64,000 nt of DNA from a virus: positions 1 to 64,000 of IMG/VR virus record IMGVR_UViG_3300022752_003244. One strand, written 5' to 3'. Shown here piece by piece: positions 43,738 through 51,793 of the stretch. The notes under the pieces are model-generated. The model made no database searches, was not told where the DNA came from, and saw only the letters and a program-made list of their open reading frames with translations. Both the position numbers and the translations under genes were made by a program. The first letter of the stretch is position 1; each line of letters begins with the position of its first letter.

Positions 43738-44481
43738 ATGGATACACAATCAAGAGATTACGGACAACAAAACTTAACACTTCCACATGATATAGTGCCA
43801 TTACCATCTGGTGGGTTATTTTATAAAAATAAAAAACAATCGGTTAAGGTTGGTTATTTGACCGCCATGGATGAAAATATCATTATGGGTGGCGGAACGG
43901 ACTTTGCAACAAATTTACTTAGGGCTAAACTTTATGAACCCGATTTTAAAGTTGACGATATGTTGGAGGGTGATGTTGAAGCGATTTTAATATTTTTAAG
44001 AAATACCGCCTTCGGTCACGATATAACAATATCTGCGGTTGACCCGTCAACAAAAAAAGAATTTTCTACGGAAGTTTCATTGGGTGAATTAAACATTAAG
44101 AAGGGACAGTCTCCGGATGAAGAAGGGATGTTTTTAATTACATTACCCGTTTCAAAAACAAATGTTAAAATAAAACCATTAACTTGGGGTGAATCGGCAA
44201 ACTTAAATAAGGTTTTAGAAACATATCCTGCGGGAAGGGTTCCTCCAAAAATAACTTTAAGATTACAAAAAGAGATTGTTGAAGTAAATGGTGATAGAAG
44301 TATTGCAACCATAAGTCAATTTGTCGAACAAATGCCTATTGCAGATTCAAAATTTATTAGAAAATTTTTAAATGACAATGAACCAAGATTAGATTTAACC
44401 AGAATTATTATAGCCCCATCAGGAGAAAAACTAACTGTCAATGTTGGTTTTGGGGTTGACTTTTTTCGCCCTTTCTTCTAA
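43738..44481 (+). CDS. Baseplate hub protein (gp26/PF12322-like), zero-frame part
   Basis: A 247-residue frame of the T4 baseplate family: DIVPLPSGGLFYKNKKQSVK (partly quoted), LTAMDENIIMGGG (37-50), LLRAKLYEP near 60, a PLTWGESANLNKVLE-type segment near 146-160, and EKLTVNVGFGVDFF at the end. The zero frame stops six codons after TTT TTT at 44461-44466. In frame +1 the conserved-looking C-terminus of the family continues to 44620, so I think this gene is normally completed by a +1 frameshift (about 293 residues). T4 gp26 helps assemble the baseplate hub. No TATTTAT core lies upstream; AAGTAAA at 43694 is the only element in common. Confidence 0.8.
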   Translation: MDTQSRDYGQQNLTLPHDIVPLPSGGLFYKNKKQSVKVGYLTAMDENIIMGGGTDFATNLLRAKLYEPDFKVDDMLEGDVEAILIFLRNTAFGHDITISAVDPSTKKEFSTEVSLGELNIKKGQSPDEEGMFLITLPVSKTNVKIKPLTWGESANLNKVLETYPAGRVPPKITLRLQKEIVEVNGDRSIATISQFVEQMPIADSKFIRKFLNDNEPRLDLTRIIIAPSGEKLTVNVGFGVDFFRPFF

Positions 44482-44620
44482 TTACAGAAAAATGCAACTT
44501 GACGAATTTTATTATTTAAGTTCGTTATTAAAAATAAGTTATAGTGATTTCGAAAAAATGCCCGTTTTTATGAGAAAATATCTTTTAGAAAAATGGGTCG
44601 AAAATAACCAAGAGGACTGA
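44468..44620 (+). CDS. Plus-one frame C-terminus of gp26-like protein (probable frameshift)
   Basis: In the +1 frame after TTT TTT C (44461-44467) the sequence continues ALSSNYRKMQLDEFYYLSS, then LLKISYSDFEKMPVFMRK-YLLEKWVENNQED, ending at TGA 44618-44620 (50 residues). NYRKM-L-E-F-YL and MPVFMRK resemble the C-terminal end of T4-baseplate/tail-chaperone-type proteins, whose pattern includes N-Y-R, I-F-x-L and M-P-V-x-x-R. The frame is open upstream of its own first ATG (44492) right up to the U run, as expected for a fusion. It could instead be a separate 42-residue gene from 44492. Confidence 0.65.
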   Translation, partial: ALSSNYRKMQLDEFYYLSSLLKISYSDFEKMPVFMRKYLLEKWVENNQED

Positions 44621-44636
44621 AAATTCAGTCCTTTTT
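44613..44636 (+). terminator. Intrinsic terminator after gp26-like gene
   Basis: AGGACTGA (44613-44620) pairs with TCAGTCCT (44625-44632) and TTTTT follows. The stop codon TGA of the +1 frame lies inside the stem. Confidence 0.9.
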
Positions 44637-44637
44637 A

Positions 44638-44644
44638 TATTTAT
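44638..44644 (+). promoter_or_regulatory. TATTTAT promoter motif
   Basis: TTATATTTATAAATAAAATT: the core begins just after the terminator T tract and ends 14 bases before the ATG at 44659. TATAAATA at 44642-44649 is identical to the T4 late promoter octamer on this strand. Confidence 0.55.
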
Positions 44645-44658
44645 AAATAAAATTAATT

Positions 44659-46401
44659 ATGGCAGATGATGAAAAATCAAAAGGTTTAGAAGAAAGTTTT
44701 AAAAAACTTAGTGATGAGTATATGCCTAACGTTTTAAAAGCGATGGGTGAATTACAAGGTGCTGCAAGAAATTTAAATAGTACCTTTGGTCAGGGTGGAG
44801 ATAGGATTAATGAAATGCAAAAAGCTCTTGGGTATGCGAACGCTGCGGTGACTAAGCTAGGTGGGAATATGGACGACGCTGTTAGAACTATGCAAGACAT
44901 TGCGTTAGGTACTCGAAGAAACGTATTGGCGGCACAAGAAGACGTTAGTAAATTATATGCTGCGTCGAAAGTTTTAGGTCCTTATTCTGATGTTAGACAA
45001 CTTGTTTCTAGTTTAACAGATGTCGGAGTTCAATTCGCACAAGCCGGTGAAGAAATACAAAAATCAATGAATTATGTAAGAACATTAGGTCTTAATACGC
45101 AACAAATTATGAGTGATGTCACCAATAACATGGCTATGATGAATAAATTTAATTTCTCAAACGGTGTTGAGGGATTAACAAAAATGGCTGCTCAAGCTTC
45201 AATTTTTAGGTTTGATATGAGTGATACATTTACACTTATGAATAAAGCTCTTGACCCAGAAGGGGCTATAGAGTTATCATCTGCATTCCAAAGAATGGGT
45301 GTTACTGCTGGAGACCTAACTGACCCATTTCAGTTGATGTATAAGTCGCTTAACGACCCCGAAGGACTACAAAAGAGTTTAGGTCAAATGACCGAAAAAT
45401 TTAGTTATTTTGATGATAAGACAAAAACATTCAAAATAAGTCCTGAAGGAATGTTGCAAATGAGGGAATTGGCGAAACAAACTGGTATAAGTTATGAGTC
45501 ATTATCTAAATCCGCATTGGCATCGGCTAACTTAAGTGCCGCTTTAAAACAAATAAATCCGTCAATTAATTTCAAAAGCGAGGAAGACAAACAATTATTA
45601 TCAAACATTGCACGGATGGGTAAAAGTGGTGAATATGAAGTTAGTGTTACGAATGAGAAAGGAGATATAGAAAAGAAAAAATTATCAGATTTAAGCCAAC
45701 AACAAATGGATAAATTAATTAAAGAACAAAAAGAAGGTCCAAAAACTTTAGAAGATTATGCTAGAGGTCAAATGAAAACCATGGATATAGTTCAGGCTGA
45801 TTTACATTATATAAGAGTTAATTTAGAGAGTGGGGCTGCGACTGCAAAACAAATAATGGAAACTGAAAAGTTAATAAGAGATGTGACAACTTCATCAACA
45901 GATATAATTGCAAAGGCATTTCCAACCCAAGATGGCGTAAGAAAAGAGACTGAAACTGCAGTATCAACTATGTTAGGGGCAATTAAAGAATTGACATCGG
46001 GTAATGTGGATTCAAAACGAGTTGCTGAATTGGGTGATTTATTTAATAGTCAAATGAAAAACCTTGAAGGTCAAGGACTTGAAAAGATAAAAGAAACGAT
46101 GATAAAACTAAAAGAGAATGTTATAGATAAAGGTAGTGCATACAAGTCAAAAATATTAGAACCATCAAAATCAACAGGTAAAGTTGAATCTACAAAAACA
46201 AGAGACAATAAGGTATCTGTCGAACAAAATACTAATGTTTCCGGCGAAATAAAATTCAAAGTAGAGGCCGGAAATGCTAACACGACACAGATAGAGGCTT
46301 ATTTAAATACACCGGATTTCAAACGAGCGGTTTATAATGCATTAACAAACATGGACGCTAATGCGGTTACCAATCTTAAAAAGAGTTTAAAAATTAGTTA
46401 A
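44659..46401 (+). CDS. Tape measure/baseplate hub candidate (alpha-helical)
   Basis: A 580-residue, strongly helical protein with Ala/Met/Lys/Gln-rich heptad-like stretches (for example residues 40-120: QKALGYANAAVTKLGGN, VRTMQDIALGTRR). There is a Lys-rich middle (330-380) and a beta-rich C-terminal tail (490-560: VSVEQNTNVSGEIKF). This layout matches phage tape-measure or gp29-like hub proteins, and its place between the gp26-like gene and the giant baseplate genes supports it. Compared with typical tape-measure proteins it is short, which would mean a short tail or a split function. Confidence 0.55.
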   Translation: MADDEKSKGLEESFKKLSDEYMPNVLKAMGELQGAARNLNSTFGQGGDRINEMQKALGYANAAVTKLGGNMDDAVRTMQDIALGTRRNVLAAQEDVSKLYAASKVLGPYSDVRQLVSSLTDVGVQFAQAGEEIQKSMNYVRTLGLNTQQIMSDVTNNMAMMNKFNFSNGVEGLTKMAAQASIFRFDMSDTFTLMNKALDPEGAIELSSAFQRMGVTAGDLTDPFQLMYKSLNDPEGLQKSLGQMTEKFSYFDDKTKTFKISPEGMLQMRELAKQTGISYESLSKSALASANLSAALKQINPSINFKSEEDKQLLSNIARMGKSGEYEVSVTNEKGDIEKKKLSDLSQQQMDKLIKEQKEGPKTLEDYARGQMKTMDIVQADLHYIRVNLESGAATAKQIMETEKLIRDVTTSSTDIIAKAFPTQDGVRKETETAVSTMLGAIKELTSGNVDSKRVAELGDLFNSQMKNLEGQGLEKIKETMIKLKENVIDKGSAYKSKILEPSKSTGKVESTKTRDNKVSVEQNTNVSGEIKFKVEAGNANTTQIEAYLNTPDFKRAVYNALTNMDANAVTNLKKSLKIS

Positions 46402-46417
46402 AAAAAACAACTTAATC

Positions 46418-46424
46418 TATTTAT
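46418..46424 (+). promoter_or_regulatory. TATTTAT promoter motif
   Basis: ATCTATTTATTATAAAACAC, with the core ending 14 bases before the ATG at 46439. It precedes the 13-kb baseplate stretch that has no further internal promoter or terminator that I can see. Confidence 0.5.
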
Positions 46425-46438
46425 TATAAAACACGTTA

Positions 46439-49400
46439 ATGGCAAATAGTCCTTTAGATTTCCCTTCATCACAAACCTTTAGAAATAGGTTGATAGTTAG
46501 AAATTTGGCACCATACCCAAAGTCGCCAAGAAGGGTTAATCCGCCAACAACTTATGAAATTATACAATCTGACTTACCGGTTATTGACAGTCCGGACGAG
46601 TTAATAGACCAACCAACCTTTGCAAACACATTATACCCATTAAACCAATATGGAGCAAATAATGGATACGAACAAGTTAGAGACCCAAATACATTACAAA
46701 ACACAAATTCAAATGAAGGAGAATATGGTTTTGATGACGTTCAGTTATTACAATCAGGTATAAACGAAGCTCCTGAATGGAAAAGATTAAACCCATATGG
46801 TGACGGAACAAATGTAATTGATTCTGCTGAGGATATTGCAAGTCTTGATATTTTTACAATAACAAGACAAAACCAATCAAACGCCCAACCATATCCAACA
46901 ACTTTCGTTTCTTCGTTTTATGCTCCCGCATCTATATTATTAGGTGCAAATCCTAGAGGTAGTAATGGAAGTTTATCACAAGATTCGTTTCTTGCTAAAT
47001 TAGGTGCGAATGTGTTAAGAAAAGAATTTCAAGATAGAATTGCTCGAGAAATTAAAAAGAAAACAATTGGTAGGGCAAACATTTTTAATGCAAATAGTGG
47101 TACTGATGTGTTAGGTTTAGTTACCGGGACAATACCATTAATTGAACCAAATTATCAAATTACCGCACCATTAAACCCAATTGTTGCAGCATCTGATTTG
47201 GCACTTAGACTTGCCGGAAGTATAGTACCAATTTCAACAATACCCGGTTCATATTTTGACCCATCAATTAATCCGGGTCAACCAACTACAATACAACAAT
47301 TACAGAACGCATATAATAAAACAATAGGTCAAACTGTGTTAGGACAAATATTAGGTGCTCCTAAATCAGGTTCCCAATTGTTTTTAAACAATACAGGGGC
47401 GGGTCAAAAAGCAAGATTATTTAAAAATTTAGATTTTAATAAATTTAAACCTAATTACGAAAGAAATTTCTTAGATAGAGTTTCAGGTGCAATTACGGGT
47501 GGTAGGTCTGACAATAGTGATTTTTATATAGGGTCAACAAACTCGGAACCGTCAAGAGCGATGTCACCAAGTGGTTCGTTACCGGTTGACGAGTTTGGTA
47601 GAGAGGTACAGGCACCCGTTTACGGACCTACAGAATTGGCGAAGTTATATGAAGGTGAGGTAAGTAAAAATATTAAATTAGGTGCGAACGGGCCGATATA
47701 TAGTGATGGAGGAGGTATTGAAGGAGGGTTTACATGGGTATCACCGAAGTATAAGGGCAATGCGGGTAAGTATGTTGGGCCGGGAGGTGATGTTATTAGA
47801 GAAAACGCGGATTTTAAAAGTGCCTCATTTGGACCTACGGAATCGACAAAATTAGAATTTAAACCTGGGTCAATACTTGATGAAACACAAAGACTTGTAA
47901 ATAGTCAACCTGACGGCTCAAAAAGATATCAACATGTTGGAAACGCTATAGACCAAGTTAGTAAGATTTTTCATGATGGATATAGAGAAATGACTAAAGG
48001 TTCAAAAGTTTTGACGTATGTTGGTGATATAGGACAAGAAAAGGGTTCGGAGTATTGTAGAGTTTTTACAAAAGACACTCCGTATCTTCAATATAATGAT
48101 TTACAAAAAACTGATGGAATTACAACTGAGGGTAGAAGATTCGCATATTCCGTTTTAGATAAAACATATAATCTTAATATCGCACCAAACAAAAGGGAGG
48201 GAGGTCAAGATTCAACTAATTTGGTAACCGGTAATGACGGTCAATACGCTAAAAAGTATATGTTTTCACTTGAAAATTTGGCGTGGAGAACATCAAATAG
48301 ACCGGGATATACGGTGTCTGATTTACCAATATGTGAGAGAGGACCTAATGGGGGTAGAGTTATGTGGTTTCCGCCATATGAATTAAAATTTACTGAGGGG
48401 TCTACGGCGAACTGGAAATCGACAGATTTTTTAGGTAGACCTGAACCGGTGTATACGTATAATAATACAAGTAGAACAGGTTCATTATCTTGGAAAATTA
48501 TTGTCGACCATCCGTCATCATTGAACGTTGTTGTTAATAAAGTATTAGCAAATGAGAATAATAAAGAAAGAATTGATTCGATATTAGAATCTTTTTTTGC
48601 GGGATGTAGAAAATATGATTTATATGATTTGGCTAAAAAATATTACAATGTTAATCCAAATGATATTTTAGAAATTCAAAAAGAAATACAAACAAGACAA
48701 GTTCCGGTTGAAAGGATTAAATATACCAAACAACAAGTAACAACAAATATTGATGCGGTCGCGGAAAAAACAGAACCGGGAATACCCGATTCAATACCTA
48801 CCTTATCGGACTACAAAAACATTGGTGGGTATTTTGAGAACGATATACCAAAACCAAATCAAGACGCATTAAACTTTAAATCTACATATACAACATATAC
48901 AACCCCTGCAAACATAAATACATATGCGACTAAATGTGCGGATACAAGAACGTTTTTTTCTACGGTAGTAACACCAAATTATAATAAATTAGACCAATTG
49001 GCAATTAAAATTGGTGAACTACTTACAAAATATCCGGGAGCTCAAAATACAATAACGATAAAAATAGATGGAAGTGCTTCAGCGCCTGCAACACAATCGT
49101 ATAATAAAAAATTGTCGGTGAGAAGGATAAATTCACTAAAACAATTTTTTATAGACCATGAAAGAACTAAAACTTTTTATAATGAAAAAAGGTTATTATT
49201 TATAATTGGGAATGCGCTTGGAGAGACAGGGTCACCACAAGCGTTTGATGGTAATGGAAATCAAATTACCATAAACGCTCAAAACTGTAGTGATGAAAAA
49301 GGAGACACCTCAGTACCACAAAAAGATGTTTTTACTATAAGAGCAATGGCTTGTAGAAGAGCGGTTATAAGTGATATAACGGTTAATATAACACCTAACC

Positions 49401-51439
49401 CAGTTCCTGATGTAGTAACACAGGCCGGAGTCCCGGCGTCGTCATTTACAACCGAAGTCGACGTACCAAAAACAGAAGTTGATTCAGTTACGGTAACTGA
49501 TGAAATAGAAAGGACAGTTATTAGAGATAATGTTTCAAAAAGAATTTTGAGAAGTTTATTATCTGAGTGTGATTATTTTGAAGTGGTTAAGGAACAAACG
49601 CCAATGGTGTATGATAATTTAAGAGAAAAACTTAAATTTTTCAACCCCGCGTTCCACTCAATGACACCCGAAGGTTTAAATTCTCGTTTAACATTTTTAC
49701 AACAATGTTTAAGACCCGGAGATACAATACCTGTGATTCAAGAAGGGGGTAAGTTGGAATATAATAATGCGAGTAATACCGCATTTGGTGCTCCACCGGT
49801 TTTAATTTTAAGGGTTGGGGATTTTTATCACACTAAAATAATACCTGATAATTTGCAATTAACATATGAAGGGTTAGATATAAATCCGGAAGGGATTGGA
49901 GTTCAACCAATGATTGCTAACGTAACACTTAGTTTCAAATTTATTGGAGGACAAGGTTTGGCAGGGGCGGTTGATAAGATACAGAACGCATTAAGTTTTA
50001 ACTATTATGCGAATACCGAGATTTACGATGATAGGGCTGATGTTACGGATACAAGTTATCAAGTCATAGATAAGGACTTGTTAGATTACTTTAACATTAC
50101 TGTACCACCACCAAATATAAAACTTGGGGCGACACCACAAACATCTACAAACAATCAAACCATAGGTACAGTATTGTCGGCAACAACAACTGAAAGTGGG
50201 GAAACGGGAACTATTGAGTATAGATTATATATGAACGGTTTTATACAATCGGCTCAAGATTATTTTACTTCGGTTTTAAATAAAAATAAAGAAATTTTGG
50301 CACAATACAATAACGCGGTTAGGGAGGTTTGGAGTTCAAATAGGATTTATCAAGAAGGAAGGTTGGCGTATAACACATCAAAAGATGTTAATTTGTTTGG
50401 TAAACCTAAAGATTTGGAAAAAACGATAGAAAGTATTTTTTCTGAATATGTTAAAAATATTACAAATGATGAGGCAGGGTTAATAAAATTTATTAAAGGA
50501 ACTCCGGATAATAGAAAAGATTTTTCTGACAAAGTTATTAGAGCATTAAAAGAGAGTTATAAAAAGGTTATTAATGAGTTAAAAGTAAACTTCCAAAGTT
50601 CTTTAAATGTTATGACACAATCTTTGGTTTCCGTGGAACAACAATTAATAAACAATTGTGCCAAGAACAATGTTGTTTTGTTGGGTCAAACAAATATATC
50701 TGGTACAGATGGATTCCAAGAATCAAATGGGTTTGTTAAAATTTATGTGACGACTCCAACAACAAAAGTTAGTGATAGTAAGTATACGGATACTTATAAA
50801 GAACTTGAAGGCGATACAAATATAATTGTAGGTAATATAATTGATTTTAACAATTTAATTGAAGCTGAAACAAGTTTTACTGAAAGTAAAAAACCAGGAG
50901 TATTAGTTTATGGAGAAAAATTAATAACTGAAGGAATTTTTAATTATTATTCGGAAGATACTAAGTTTAGCGATAAAGTCTTCCAAAGAGAATATTTCAT
51001 AATTTCTCAAGAAATTATTGATAAAACAAAATACGCGTCTTTTAAACAAAAAATAATTGGAAATATATTAACTAACAAAGATTTATTTGGTAACGGTCAA
51101 ATGGATTTAGAAAATCAATTTGATGGTTATTTTAATTCAGTTAGACCTATCTTTGAAAAAGAAAATAAAGTTACTTCGGCTTTTTTAAATACTATGGAAA
51201 CAACCGTGTTGAAAAATTATATAACATATTCTCCATTTCAATCTGCAAAATTAAAAGGTTATGAATTCACATTCACAACAGAACAACAAGGTGCTGAAGT
51301 TGGATTTAAGGAGGCGAGAGAAAAATTAATTAAATCACTTGGGGTGATTGATAATGAATATAAAACAACCAACACATGGGCTGATTTAGCAACAGTTGGG
51401 TCTGTGAGTACGGTTGTTTGTAAAGTAAAACTTAACTAA
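46439..51439 (+). CDS. Giant baseplate protein with OmpA-like segment
   Basis: A 1666-residue structural protein. A block at roughly residues 600-740 (FSLENLAWRTSNRPG, CERGPNGGRVMWFPPYELKF, then LGRPEPVYTYNNTSRTG and SLSWKIIVDHPSS) has the layout of tube-initiator/gp48- or gp54-like baseplate proteins of large myoviruses. Near residues 870-930 there is an OmpA-like patch: ITIKIDGSASAPA, then SYNKKLSVRRINSLKQFF, the G-x-A-x-x-x-x-x-N-x-x-L-S-x-x-R motif that binds peptidoglycan in OmpA/MotB. Long Asn/Thr-rich beta sections fill the rest. The stop codon overlaps the start of the LysM-like gene by one base. Confidence 0.65.
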   Translation: MANSPLDFPSSQTFRNRLIVRNLAPYPKSPRRVNPPTTYEIIQSDLPVIDSPDELIDQPTFANTLYPLNQYGANNGYEQVRDPNTLQNTNSNEGEYGFDDVQLLQSGINEAPEWKRLNPYGDGTNVIDSAEDIASLDIFTITRQNQSNAQPYPTTFVSSFYAPASILLGANPRGSNGSLSQDSFLAKLGANVLRKEFQDRIAREIKKKTIGRANIFNANSGTDVLGLVTGTIPLIEPNYQITAPLNPIVAASDLALRLAGSIVPISTIPGSYFDPSINPGQPTTIQQLQNAYNKTIGQTVLGQILGAPKSGSQLFLNNTGAGQKARLFKNLDFNKFKPNYERNFLDRVSGAITGGRSDNSDFYIGSTNSEPSRAMSPSGSLPVDEFGREVQAPVYGPTELAKLYEGEVSKNIKLGANGPIYSDGGGIEGGFTWVSPKYKGNAGKYVGPGGDVIRENADFKSASFGPTESTKLEFKPGSILDETQRLVNSQPDGSKRYQHVGNAIDQVSKIFHDGYREMTKGSKVLTYVGDIGQEKGSEYCRVFTKDTPYLQYNDLQKTDGITTEGRRFAYSVLDKTYNLNIAPNKREGGQDSTNLVTGNDGQYAKKYMFSLENLAWRTSNRPGYTVSDLPICERGPNGGRVMWFPPYELKFTEGSTANWKSTDFLGRPEPVYTYNNTSRTGSLSWKIIVDHPSSLNVVVNKVLANENNKERIDSILESFFAGCRKYDLYDLAKKYYNVNPNDILEIQKEIQTRQVPVERIKYTKQQVTTNIDAVAEKTEPGIPDSIPTLSDYKNIGGYFENDIPKPNQDALNFKSTYTTYTTPANINTYATKCADTRTFFSTVVTPNYNKLDQLAIKIGELLTKYPGAQNTITIKIDGSASAPATQSYNKKLSVRRINSLKQFFIDHERTKTFYNEKRLLFIIGNALGETGSPQAFDGNGNQITINAQNCSDEKGDTSVPQKDVFTIRAMACRRAVISDITVNITPNPVPDVVTQAGVPASSFTTEVDVPKTEVDSVTVTDEIERTVIRDNVSKRILRSLLSECDYFEVVKEQTPMVYDNLREKLKFFNPAFHSMTPEGLNSRLTFLQQCLRPGDTIPVIQEGGKLEYNNASNTAFGAPPVLILRVGDFYHTKIIPDNLQLTYEGLDINPEGIGVQPMIANVTLSFKFIGGQGLAGAVDKIQNALSFNYYANTEIYDDRADVTDTSYQVIDKDLLDYFNITVPPPNIKLGATPQTSTNNQTIGTVLSATTTESGETGTIEYRLYMNGFIQSAQDYFTSVLNKNKEILAQYNNAVREVWSSNRIYQEGRLAYNTSKDVNLFGKPKDLEKTIESIFSEYVKNITNDEAGLIKFIKGTPDNRKDFSDKVIRALKESYKKVINELKVNFQSSLNVMTQSLVSVEQQLINNCAKNNVVLLGQTNISGTDGFQESNGFVKIYVTTPTTKVSDSKYTDTYKELEGDTNIIVGNIIDFNNLIEAETSFTESKKPGVLVYGEKLITEGIFNYYSEDTKFSDKVFQREYFIISQEIIDKTKYASFKQKIIGNILTNKDLFGNGQMDLENQFDGYFNSVRPIFEKENKVTSAFLNTMETTVLKNYITYSPFQSAKLKGYEFTFTTEQQGAEVGFKEAREKLIKSLGVIDNEYKTTNTWADLATVGSVSTVVCKVKLN

Positions 51440-51762
51440 TGCCATTACAATATTACAATAGATATACGGATTTTTTAATTAATGGTCGTCAAACCGTTGT
51501 ACCTTATGTTATTATACCACAAAAAACGACAGATAAAACATATGTCTACAAACTAGGTAAAAGTAGGTTAGATAAGATATCTCAAGAATATTATGGGTCA
51601 CCATTTTTTGGGTGGTTAATACAACAAGCAAATCCGCAATATGGTGGGTTAGAAAATGGAATACCGGATGGTACGATATTAGTTGTCCCCTTCCCATTAT
51701 TGGCATCATTGCAAGACTACAAAGGGTCGTTAGAAAATCATTTTTATTACTATGGTAGATAA
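51439..51762 (+). CDS. LysM-like/gp53-like baseplate wedge protein
   Basis: A 107-residue protein. Residues 35-85 read as a LysM-like unit: VYKLGKSRLDKISQEYYGSP (partly quoted), FFGWLIQQANPQYGG, GIPDGTILVVPF. Such small LysM domains occur in T4 gp53 and related baseplate wedge proteins, where they connect baseplate parts rather than cleave peptidoglycan. The N-terminus (YYNRYTDFLINGRQTVV) fits the gp53 start. It is translationally coupled to the 1666-residue baseplate gene and 31 bases ahead of the largest protein of the window. Confidence 0.65.
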   Translation: MPLQYYNRYTDFLINGRQTVVPYVIIPQKTTDKTYVYKLGKSRLDKISQEYYGSPFFGWLIQQANPQYGGLENGIPDGTILVVPFPLLASLQDYKGSLENHFYYYGR

Positions 51763-51793
51763 AAAAATTCGATTTAAAATAAAAAAATAATTT

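Noticed and set aside
44642-44649. Calling the promoters T4-type late promoters outright because of TATAAATA
   Set aside because: TATAAATA occurs at only a few of the sites; the common core is TATTTAT, so identity with T4 late promoters cannot be claimed.
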